Part shown: piece after piece, positions 50,342 through 61,152 of the stretch
How the letters are laid out: each line of letters opens with the position of its first letter
Numbering within the stretch: position 1 is the stretch's first letter
Assembly (NCBI GenBank): GCA_964036045.1
Contig: CAXIWF010000221.1
Coordinates: 24,790-88,789 of the forward strand
Direction of reading: 5' to 3'
Length of the DNA stretch: 64,000 bases
Source of the DNA: Eutreptiella sp. 'Long Island Sound 2002'
Taxonomy: Eukaryota > Euglenozoa > Euglenophyceae > Eutreptiales > Eutreptiaceae
Notes under the pieces: generated by a model
Told to the model about the DNA's origin: nothing
Database searches by the model: none
The model's input: only the letters and a program-made list of their open reading frames with translations
Translations under genes and position numbers: made by a program

Positions 50342-51176
50342 AAAATTGACGGAAAATTCTCGGAAAATTCTCGGAAAATTCTCGGAAAATTCTCGGAAAA
50401 TTCTCGGAAAATTCCCAGAAAATTCTCGGAAAATTCTCGGAAAATTCTCGGAAAATTCCCGGAAAATTCTCGGAAAATTCTCGGAAAATTCCCGGAAAAT
50501 TCTCGGAAAATTGACGGAAAATTCTCGGAAAATTCTCGAAAAATTCTCCGAAAATTCTCGGAAAATTCTCAGAAAATTCTCGGAAAATTCTCGGAATATT
50601 CTCGGAAAATTCTCAGAAAATTCTCGGAAAATTCTCGGAAAATTCTCGGAAAATTCTCGGAAAATTATCGGAAAATTCCCGGAAACTTCTCGGAAAAATC
50701 TCGGAAAATTCTCGGAAAATTCTGGGAAAATTCTCAGAAAATTCTCGGAAAATTCTCGGAAAATTCTCGGAAAATTCTCGGAAAATTCTCGGAAAATTCT
50801 CGGAAAATTCTCGGAAAATTCTCGGAAAATTCTTGGAAAATTCTCGGAAAATTCTCGGAAAATTCTCGGAAAATTCTCGGAAAATTCCCGGAAAATTCTC
50901 GGAAAATTCTCAGAAAATTCTCGGAAAATTCTCGGAAAATTCTCGGAAAATTCTCCGAAAATTCTCGGAAAATTCTCGGAAAATTCTCGGAAAATTCTCG
51001 GAAAATTCTCGGAAAATTCTCGGAAAATTCTCGGAAAATTCTCGGAAAATTCTCGAAAAATTCTCGGAAAATTCTCGGAAAATTCTCAGAAAATTCTCGG
51101 AAATTTCTCGGAAAATTCTCGGAAAATTCTCGGAAAATTCTCAGGAAATTCTCAGAAAATTCTCGGAAAATTCTCG

Positions 51177-51189
51177 GAAAATTCTGGAA
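51177..51189 (+). other. Heat-shock-element-like triplet, second copy
   Basis: The site reads GAAAATTCTGGAA, as at 18753-18765. Both lie in the same HOR position, a few monomers after a CTCAGG variant or just before one, so they may share descent rather than being two independent changes. Confidence 0.2.
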
Positions 51190-53828
51190 AAATTCTCGGA
51201 AAATTCTCGGAAAATTCTCGGAAAATTCTCGGAAAATTCTCGGAAAATTCTCGGAAAATTCTCGGAAAATTCTCGGAAAATTCTCGGAAAATTGACGGAA
51301 AACTCTCGGAAAATTCTCGGGAAATTCTCGGAAAATTCTCGGAAAATTCTCGGAAAATTCTCGGAAAATTATCGGAAAATTCTCGGAAACTTCTCGGAAA
51401 AATCTCGGAACATTCTCGGAAAATTCTGGGAAAATTCTCAGAAAATTCTCGGAAAATTCTCGGAAAATTCTCGGAAAATTCTCGGAAAATTCTCGGAAAA
51501 TTCTCGGAAAATTCTCGGAAAATTCTCGGAAAATTCTTGGAAAATTCTCGGAAAAATGACGGAAAATTCTCGGAAAATTCTCGTAAAATTCTCGGAAAAT
51601 TCTCGGAAAATTCTCGGAAAATTCCCCTTAAAATTCTCGGAAAATTCCCAGAAAATTCTCGGAAAATTCTCGGAAAATTCTCGGAAAATTCTCGGAAAAT
51701 TCTCGGAAAATTCCCGGAAAATTCTCGGAAAATTCTCGGAAAATTCTCGGAAAATTCTCGGAAAATTCTCGGAAAATTCTCGGAAAATTCTCGGAAAATT
51801 CTGGGAAAATTCTCAGAAAATTCTCGGAAAATTCTCGGAAAATTCTCGGAAAATTCTCAGAAAATTCTCGGAAAATTCTCGGAAAATTCTCGGAAAATTC
51901 TCGGAAAATTCTCGGAAAATTCTCGGAAAATTCTTGGAAAATTCTCGGAAAATTCTCGGAAAATTCTCGGAAAATTCTCAGAAAATTCTCGGAAAATTCT
52001 CGGAAAATTCTCAGAAAATTCTCGGAAAATTCTCGGAAAATTCTCGGAAAATTCTCGGAAAATTCTCGGAAAATTCTCGGAAAATTCTCGGAAAATTGAC
52101 GGAAAATTCTCGGAAAATTCTCGGAAAATTCTCGGAAAATTCTCGGAAAATTCTCGGAAAATTCCCAGAAAATTCTCGGAAAATTCTCGGAAAATTCTCG
52201 GAAAATTCCCGGAAAATTCTCGGAAAATTCTCGGAAAATTCTCGGAAAATTCTCGGAAAATTGACGGAAAATTCTCGGAAAATTCTCGAAAAATTCTCCG
52301 AAAATTCTCGGAAAATTCTCAGAAAATTCTCGGAAAATTCTCGGAATATTCTCGGAAAATTCTCAGAAAATTCTCGGAAAATTCTCGGAAAATTCTCGGA
52401 AAATTCTCGGAAAATTATCGGAAAATTCTCGGAAACTTCTCGGAAAAATCTCGGAAAATTCTCGGAAAATTCTGGGAAAATTCTCGGAAAATTCTCGGAA
52501 AATTCTCGGAAAATTCTCGGAAAATTCTCGGAAAATTCTCGGAAAATTCTCGGAAAATTCTCGGAAAATTCTTGGAAAATTCTCGGAAAATTCTCGGAAA
52601 ATTCTCGGAAAATTCTCCGAAAATTCCCGGAAAATTCTCGGAAAATTCTCAGAAAATTCTCGGAAAATTCTCGGAAAATTCTCGGAAAATTCTCGGAAAA
52701 TTCTCGGAAAATTCTCGGAAAATTCTCGGAAAATTGTCGGAAAATTCTCGGAAAATTCTCGGAAAATTCTCGGAAAATTCTCGGAAAATTCTCGAAAAAT
52801 TGTCGGAAAATTCTCGGAAAATTCTCAGAAAATTCTCGGAAATTTCTCGGAAAATTCTCGGAAAATTCTCGGAAAATTCTCAGGAAATTCTCAGAAAATT
52901 CTCGGAAAATTCTCGGAAAATTCTCGAAAAATTCTCCGAAAATTCTCGGAAAATTCTCAGAAAATTCTCGGAAAATTCTCGGAAAATTCTCGGAAAATTC
53001 TCGGAAAATTCTCGGAAAATTGACGGAAAACTCTCGGAAAATTCTCGGAAAATTCTCGGAAAATTCTCGGAAAATTCTCGGAAAATTCTCGGAAAATTAT
53101 CGGAAAATTCTCGGAAACTTCTCGGAAAAATCTCGGAACATTCTCGGAAAATTCTGGGAAAATTCTCAGAAAATTCTCGGAAAATTCTCGGAAAATTCTC
53201 GGAAAATTCTCGGAAAATTCTCGGAAAATTCTCGGAAAATTCTCGGAAAATTCTCGGAAAATTCTTGGAAAATTCTCGGAAAAATGACGGAAAATTCTCG
53301 GAAAATTCTCGTAAAATTCTCGGAAAATTCTCGGAAAATTCTCGGAAAATTCCCCTTAAAATTCTCGGAAAATTCCCAGAAAATTCTCGGAAAATTCCCG
53401 GAAAATTCTCGGAAAATTCTCGGAAAATTCTCGGAAAATTCTCGGAAAATTCTCGGAAAATTCTCGGAAAATTCTGGGAAAATTCTCAGAAAATTCTCGG
53501 AAAATTCTCGGAAAATTCTCGGAAAATTCTCAGAAAATTCTCGGAAAATTCTCGGAAAATTCTCGGAAAATTCTCGGAAAATTCTCGGAAAATTCTCGGA
53601 AAATTCTTGGAAAATTCTCGGAAAATTCTCGGAAAATTCTCGGAAAATTCTCAGAAAATTCTCGGAAAATTCTCGGAAAATTCTCAGAAAATTCTCGGAA
53701 AATTCTCGGAAAATTCTCGGAAAATTCTCGGAAAATTCTCGGAAAATTCTCGGAAAATTCTCGGAAAATTGACGGAAAATTCTCGGAAAATTCTCGGAAA
53801 ATTCTCGGAAAATTCTCGGAAAATTCTC

Positions 53829-53843
53829 GAAAAAATACAAAGA
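53829..53843. other. Non-satellite scar
   Basis: One and a half monomers are replaced by CGAAAAAATACAAAGAAAATT. The TACAAAG string does not fit the monomer by a single substitution or gap. It is the clearest interruption of the array. It is too short to identify, and no target-site duplication can be recognised in repeated flanks. Confidence 0.7.
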
Positions 53844-54759
53844 AAATTCTCGGAAAATTCTCGGAAAATTCTCGGAAAATTCCCGGAAAATTCTCGGAAA
53901 ATTCTCGGAAAATTCTCGGAAAATTCTCGGAAAATTGACGGAAAATTCTCGGAAAATTCTCGAAAAATTCTCCGAAAATTCTCGGAAAATTCTCAGAAAA
54001 TTCTCGGAAAATTCTCGGAATATTCTCGGAAAATTCTCAGAAAATTCTCGGAAAATTCTCGGAAAATTCTCGGAAAATTCTCGGAAAATTATCGGAAAAT
54101 TCTCGGAAACTTCTCGGAAAAATCTCGGAAAATTCTCGGAAAATTCTGGGAAAATTCTCAGAAAATTCTCGGAAAATTCTCGGAAAATTCTCGGAAAATT
54201 CTCGGAAAATTCTCGGAAAATTCTCGGAAAATTCTCGGAAAATTCTTGGAAAATTCTCGGAAAATTCTCGGAAAATTCTCGGAAAATTCTCGGAAAATTC
54301 CCGGAAAATTCTCGGAAAATTCTCAGAAAATTCTCGGAAAATTCTCGGAAAATTCTCGGAAAATTCTCGGAAAATTCTCGGAAAATTCTCGGAAAATTCT
54401 CGGAAAATTGTCGGAAAATTGTCGGAAAATTCTCGGAAAATTCTCGGAAAATTCTCGGAAAATTCTCGGAAAATTCTCGAAAAATTCTCGGAAAATTCTC
54501 GGAAAATTCTCAGAAAATTCTCGGAAATTTCTCGGAAAATTCTCGGAAAATTCTCGGAAAATTCTCAGGAAATTCTCAGAAAATTCTCGGAAAATTCTCG
54601 GAAAATTCTCGGAAAATTCTCGGAAAATTCTCGGAAAATTCTCGGAAAATTCTCGGAAAATTCTCGGAAAATTCTCGGAAAATTCTCGGAAAATTCTCGG
54701 AAAATTCTCGGAAAATTCTCGGAAAATTCTCGGAAAATTCTCGGAAAATTCTCGGAAAA

Positions 54760-57700
54760 TTTTCGGAATATTCTCGGAAAATTCTCGGAAAATTGACGGA
54801 AAATTCTCGGAAAATTCTCGGAAAATTCTCGGAAAATTCTCGGAAAATTCTCGGAAAATCCTCGGAAAATTTTCGGAAAATTCTCGGAAAATTCTCGGAA
54901 AATTCTCGGAAAATTCTCGGAAAATTCTCAGAAAATTGTCGGAAAATTCTCGGAAAATTCTCGGAAAATTCTCGGAAAATTCTCGGAAAATTCTCGGAAA
55001 ATTCTCGGAAAATTCTCGGAAAATTCTCGGAAAATTCTCGGAAAATTCTCGGAAAATTCTCAGAAAATTCTCGGAAAATTCTTGGAAAATTCTCAGAAAA
55101 TTCTCGGAAAATTCTCGGAAAATTCTCAGAAAATTCTCGGAAAATTCTCGGAAAATTCTCGGAAAATTCTCGGAAAATTCTCGGAAAATTCTCGGAAAAT
55201 TCTCGGAAAATTCTCGGAAAATTCTCGGAAAATTCTCGGAAAATTGACGGAAAATTCTCAGAAAATTCTCGGAAAATTCTCGGAAAATTCTCGGAAAATT
55301 CTCAGAAAATTCTCGGAAAATTCTCGGAAAATTCTCGGAAAATTCTCAGAAAATTCTCGGAAAATTCTCAGAAAATTCTCGGAAAATTCTCGGAAAATTC
55401 TCGGAAAATTCTCGGAAAATTCTCGGAAAATTCTCGGAAAATTCTCGGAAAATTCTCGGAAAATTCTCGGAAAATTGACGGAAAATTCTCAGAAAATTCT
55501 CGGAAAATTCTCGGAAAATTCTCGGAAAATTCTCGGAAAATTCTCGGAAAATTCTCGGAAAATTCCCGGAAAATTCTCGGAAAATTCTCGGAAAATTCTC
55601 GGAAAATTCTCGGAAAATTCTCAGAAAATTCTCGGAAAATTCTCGTAAAATTCTCGGAAAATTCTCGGAAAATTCCCGGAAAATTCTCGGAAAATTCCCG
55701 GAAAATTCTCGGAAAATTCTCGGAAAATTCTCGGAAAATTCCCGGAAAATTCTCGGAAAATTCTCGGAAAATTCTCGGAAAATTCTCGGAAAATTCTCGG
55801 AAAATTCTCGGAAAATTCTCGGAAAATTCTCAGAAAATTCTCGGAAAATTCTTGGAAAATTCTCAGAAAATTCTCGGAAAATTCTCGGAAAATTCTCGGA
55901 AAATTCTCGGAAAATTCTTGGAAAAATTCTCGGAAAATTCTCGGAAAATTCTCAGAAAATTCTCGGAAAATTCTCGGAAAATTCTCGGAAAATTCTCGGA
56001 AAATTCTCGGAAAATTCTCAGAAAATTCTCGGAAAATTCTCGGAAAATTCTCGGAAAATTCTCGGAAAATTCTCGGAAAATTCTCGGAAAATTCTCGGAA
56101 AATTCTCGGAAAATTCTCGGAAAATTCTCGGAAAATTGACGGAAAATTCTCAGAAAATTCTCGGAAAATTCTCGGAAAATTCTCGGAAAATTCTCGGAAA
56201 ATTGACGGAAAATTCTCAGAAAATTCTCGGAAAATTCTCGGAAAATTCTCGGAAAATTCCCGGAAAATTCTCGGAAAATTCTCAGAAAATTCTCGGAAAA
56301 TTCTCGGAAAATTCTCGGAAAATTCTCGGAAAATTCTCGGAAAATTCTCGGAAAATTGTCGGAAAATTCTCGGAAAATTCTCGGAAAATTCTCGGAAAAT
56401 TCTCGGAAAATTCTCGAAAAATTCTCGGAAAATTCTCGGAAAATTCTCAGAAAATTCTCGGAAATTTCTCGGAAAATTCTCGGAAAATTCTCGGAAAATT
56501 CTCAGGAAATTCTCAGAAAATTCTCGGAAAATTCTCGGAAAATTCTCGGAAAATTCTCGGAAAATTCTCGGAAAATTCTCGGAAAATTCTCGGAAAATTC
56601 TCGGAAAATTCTCGGAAAATTCTCGGAAAATTCTCGGAAAATTCTCGGAAAATTCTCGGAAAATTCTCGGAAAATTCTCGGAAAATTCTCGGAAAATTTT
56701 CGGAATATTCTCGGAAAATTCTCGGAAAATTGACGGAAAATTCTCGGAAAATTCTCGGAAAATTCTCGGAAAATTCTCGGAAAATTCTCGGAAAATTCTC
56801 GGAAAATTTTCGGAAAATTCTCGGAAAATTCTCGGAAAATTCTCGGAAAATTCTCGGAAAATTCTCAGAAAATTGTCGGAAAATTCTCGGAAAATTCTCG
56901 GAAAATTCTCGGAAAATTCTCGGAAAATTCTCGGAAAATTCTCGGAAAATTCTCGGAAAATTCTCGGAAAATTCTCGGAAAATTCTCGGAAAATTCTCAG
57001 AAAATTCTCGGAAAATTCTTGGAAAATTCTCAGAAAATTCTCGGAAAATTCTCGGAAAATTCTCAGAAAATTCTCGGAAAATTCTCGGAAAATTCTCGGA
57101 AAATTCTCGGAAAATTCTCGGAAAATTCTCGGAAAATTCTCGGAAAATTCTCGGAAAATTCTCGGAAAATTCTCGGAAAATTGACGGAAAATTCTCAGAA
57201 AATTCTCGGAAAATTCTCGGAAAATTCTCGGAAAATTCTCAGAAAATTCTCGGAAAATTCTCGGAAAATTCTCGGAAAATTCTCAGAAAATTCTCGGAAA
57301 ATTCTCAGAAAATTCTCGGAAAATTCTCGGAAAATTCTCGGAAAATTCTCGGAAAATTCTCGGAAAATTCTCGGAAAATTCTCGGAAAATTCTCGGAAAA
57401 TTCTCGGAAAATTGACGGAAAATTCTCAGAAAATTCTCGGAAAATTCTCGGAAAATTCTCGGAAAATTCTCGGAAAATTCCCGGAAAATTCTCGGAAAAT
57501 TCTCGGAAAATTCTCGGAAAATTATCGGAAAATTCTCAGAAAATTCTCGGAAAATTCTCGTAAAATTCTCGGAAAATTCTCGGAAAATTCCCGGAAAATT
57601 CTCGGAAAATTCCCGGAAAATTCTCGGAAAATTCTCGGAAAATTCTCGGAAAATTCCCGGAAAATTCTCGGAAAATTCTCGGAAAATTCTCGGAAAATTC

Positions 57701-59512
57701 TCGGAAAATTCTCGGAAAATTCTCGGAAAATTATCGGAAAATTCTCGGAAAATTCTCGGAAAATTCTCGGAAAATTCTTGGAAAATTCTCAGAAAATTCT
57801 CGGAAAATTCTCGGAAAATTCTCGGAAAATTCTCGGAAAATTCTTGGAAAATTCTCGGAAAATTCTCGGAAAATTCTCAGAAAATTCTCGGAAAATTCTC
57901 GGAAAATTCTCGGAAAATTCTCGGAAAATTCTCGGAAAATTCTCAGAAAATTCTCGGAAAATTCTCGGAAAATTCTCGGAAAATTCTCGGAAAATTCTCG
58001 GAAAATTCTCGGAAAATTCTCGGAAAATTCTCGGAAAATTCTCGGAAAATTCTCGGAAAATTGACGGAAAATTCTCAGAAAATTCTCGGAAAATTCTCGG
58101 AAAATTCTCGGAAAATTCTCGGAAAATTCCCGGAAAATTCTCGGAAAATTCTCGGAAAATTCTCGGAAAATTCTCGGAAAATTCTCAGAAAATTCTCGGA
58201 AAATTCTCGGAAATTTCTCGGAAAATTCTCGGAAAATTCCCGGAAAATTCTCGGAAAATTCCCGGAAAATTCTCGGAAAATTCTCGGAAAATTCTCGGAA
58301 AATTCTCGGAAAATTCTCGGAAAATTCTCGGAAAATTCTCAGAAAATTCTCAGAAAATTCTCGGAAAATTCTCGGAAAATTCTCAGAAAATTGTCGGAAA
58401 ATTCTCGGAAAATTCTCGGAAAATTCTCGGAAAATTCTCGGAAAATTCTCGGAAAATTCTCAGAAAATTCTCAGACAATTCTCGGAAAATTCTCGGAAAA
58501 TTCTCGGAAAATTCTCGGAAAATTCTCGGAAAATTCTCAGAAAATTCTCGGAAAATTCTCGGAAAATTCTCGGAAAATTCTCGGAAAATTCTCGGAAAAT
58601 TCTCGGAAAATTCTCGGAAAATTCTCGGAAAATTCTCGGAAAATTCTCGGAAAATTGACGGAAAATTCTCGGAAAATTCTCGGAAAATTCTCGGAAAATT
58701 CTCGGAAAATTCTCGGAAAATTCCCGGAAAATTCTCGGAAAATTCTCGGAAAATTCTCGGAAAATTCCCCGAAAATTCTCGGAAAATTCTCGGAAAATTC
58801 TCGGAAAATTCTCGGAAAATTCTCGGAAAATTCTCGGAAAAATCTCGAAAAATTCTCCGAAAATTCTCGGAAAATTCTCGGAAAATTCTCGGAAAATTCT
58901 CGGAAAATTCTCGGAAAATTCTCAGAAAATTCTCAGAAAATTCTCGGAAAATTCTCGGAAAATTCTCAGAAAATTGTCGGAAAATTCTCGGAAAATTCTC
59001 GGAAAATTCTCGGAAAATTCTCGGAAAATTCTCAGAAAATTCTCAGACAATTCTCGGAAAATTCTCGGAAAATTCTCGGAAAATTCTCGGAAAATTCTCG
59101 GAAAATTCTCAGAAAATTCTCGGAAAATTCTCGGAAAATTCTCGGAAAATTCTCGGAAAATTCTCGGAAAATTCTCGGAAAATTCTCGGAAAATTCTCGG
59201 AAAATTCTCGGAAAATTCTCGGAAAATTGACGGAAAATTCTCGGAAAATTCTCGGAAAATTCTCGGAAAATTCTCGGAAAATTCTCGGAAAATTCCGGGA
59301 AAATTCTCGGAAAATTCTCGGAAAATTCTCGGAAAATTCCCCGAAAATTCTCGGAAAATTCTCGGAAAATTCTCGGGAAATTCTCGGAAAATTCTCGGAA
59401 AATTCTCGGAAAATTCTCGAAAAATTCTCCGAAAATTCTCGGAAAATTCTCGGAAAATTCTCGGAAAATTCTCGGAAAATTCTCGGAAAATTCTCGGAAA
59501 ATTCTCGGAAAA
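54760..59512 (+). repeat. D-family block, two M2 units and the 880-bp layout
   Basis: M2 markers lie at 54760 and 56697 (1,937 bp apart), both with the GTCGG partner at +172. Each is followed 484 bp later by a TTGACGGAAAATTCTCAG junction (55244, 57181) and then by a second one 231 bp further on (55475, 57412). The second unit continues to 58061 (+649). Extra junctions at 56136 and about 56202 mark a truncated unit between them. CTCAGACAATTC variants lie near 58472 and 59043. Apart from two out-of-context TTATCGG monomers (57522 and 57731, without AAACTTC/AAAAATC), K markers are absent until 59579. Confidence 0.8.
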
Positions 59513-61152
59513 TTGACGGAAAACTCTCGGAAAATTCTCGGAAAATTCTCGGAAAATTCTCGGAAAATTCTCGGAAAATTATCGGAAAATTCTCGGAAAC
59601 TTCTCGGAAAAATCTCGGAAAATTCTCGGAAAATTCTGGGAAAATTCTCAGAAAATTCTCGGAAAATTCTCGGAAAATTCTCGGAAAATTCTCGGAAAAT
59701 TCTCGGAAAATTCTCGGAAAATTCTCGGAAAATTCTTGGAAAATTCTCGGAAAAATGACGGAAAATTCTCGGAAAATTCTCGTAAAATTCTCGGAAAATT
59801 CTCGGAAAATTCTCGGAAAATTCCCCTTAAAATTCTCGGAAAATTCTCAGAAAATTCTCGGAAAATTCTCGGAAAATTCTCGGAAAATTCTCGGAAAATT
59901 CCCGGAAAATTCTCGGAAAATTCTCGGAAAATTCTCGGAAAATTCTCGGAAAATTCTCGGAAAATTCTCGGAAAATTCTCAGAAAATTCTCAGAAAATTC
60001 TCGGAAAATTCTCGGAAAATTCTCAGAAAATTGTCGGAAAATTCTCGGAAAATTCTCGGAAAATTCTCGGAAAATTCTCGGAAAATTCTCGGAAAATTCT
60101 CAGAAAATTCTCAGACAATTCTCGGAAAATTCTCGGAAAATTCTCGGAAAATTCTCGGAAAATTCTCGGAAAATTCTCAGAAAATTCTCGGAAAATTCTC
60201 GGAAAATTCTCGGAAAATTCTCGGAAAATTCTCGGAAAATTCTCGGAAAATTCTCGGAAAATTCTCGGAAAATTCTCGGAAAATTCTCGGAAAATTGACG
60301 GAAAATTCTCGGAAAATTCTCGGAAAATTCTCGGAAAATTCTCGGAAAATTCTCGGAAAATTCCCGGAAAATTCTCGGAAAATTCTCGGAAAATTCTCGG
60401 AAAATTCCCCGAAAATTCTCGGAAAATTCTCGGAAAATTCTCGGAAAATTCTCGGAAAATTCTCGGAAAATTCTCGGAAAATTCTCGAAAAATTCTCCGA
60501 AAATTCTCGGAAAATTCTCGGAAAATTCTCGGAAAATTCTCGGAAAATTCTCGGAAAATTCTCAGAAAATTGTCAGAAAATTCTCGGAAAATTCTCGGAA
60601 AATTCTCAGAAAATTGTCGGAAAATTCTCGGAAAATTCTCGGAAAATTCTCGGAAAATTCTCGGAAAATTCTCAGAAAATTCTCAGACAATTCTCGGAAA
60701 ATTCTCGGAAAATTCTCGGAAAATTCTCGGAAAATTCTCGGAAAATTCTCAGAAAATTCTCGGAAAATTCTCGGAAAATTCTCGGAAAATTCTCGGAAAA
60801 TTCTCGGAAAATTCTCGGAAAATTCTCGGAAAATTCTCGGAAAATTCTCGGAAAATTCTCGGAAAATTGACGGAAAATTCTCGGAAAATTCTCGGAAAAT
60901 TCTCGGAAAATTCTCGGAAAATTCTCGGAAAATTCCGGGAAAATTCTCGGAAAATTCTCGGAAAATTCTCGGAAAATTCCCCGAAAATTCTCGGAAAATT
61001 CTCGGAAAATTCTCGGAAAATTCTCGGAAAATTCTCGGAAAATTCTCGGAAAATTCTCGAAAAATTCTCCGAAAATTCTCGGAAAATTCTCGGAAAATTC
61101 TCGGAAAATTCTCGGAAAATTCTCGGAAAATTCTCGGAAAATTCTCGGAAAA
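58061..61152 (+). repeat. 1,640-bp tandem duplication spanning a D/K boundary
   Basis: CTCAGACAATTC pairs at about 58472/60112 and 59043/60684, a 180-residue forward reading at 58974 and 60614, and the K junctions 59513/61153 all keep an offset of 1,640-1,641 bp. The next ATGACGG monomers (59755 and 61406) are 1,651 bp apart, one monomer more, because TTATCGG follows at 66 bp in the first copy and 77 bp in the second. The duplicated unit contains both D and K parts, so it arose after the families were joined here. Confidence 0.8.

Larger units (their letters stand above)
50342..54759 (+). repeat. K-family block
   Basis: K junctions at 51292 and 53020 (1,728 bp apart, the same interval as 6155-7883) have TTATCGG at +77. 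Additional K runs lie at 50665, 52415 and 54089 after AATATTC monomers. ATGACGG lies near 51555 and 53282, and CCCCTTAAAA near 51624 and 53351. One copy of the CCCCTTAAAA-to-CTGGG segment is shorter at 53.36-53.47 kb than at 51.62-51.80 kb, losing several monomers and one CCCGG. Confidence 0.8.

Noticed and set aside
53829-53843. Remnant of a transposable element
   Set aside because: The non-satellite string is only about a dozen bases, with no terminal repeat or coding sequence, and a target-site duplication could not be told from the flanking repeat.
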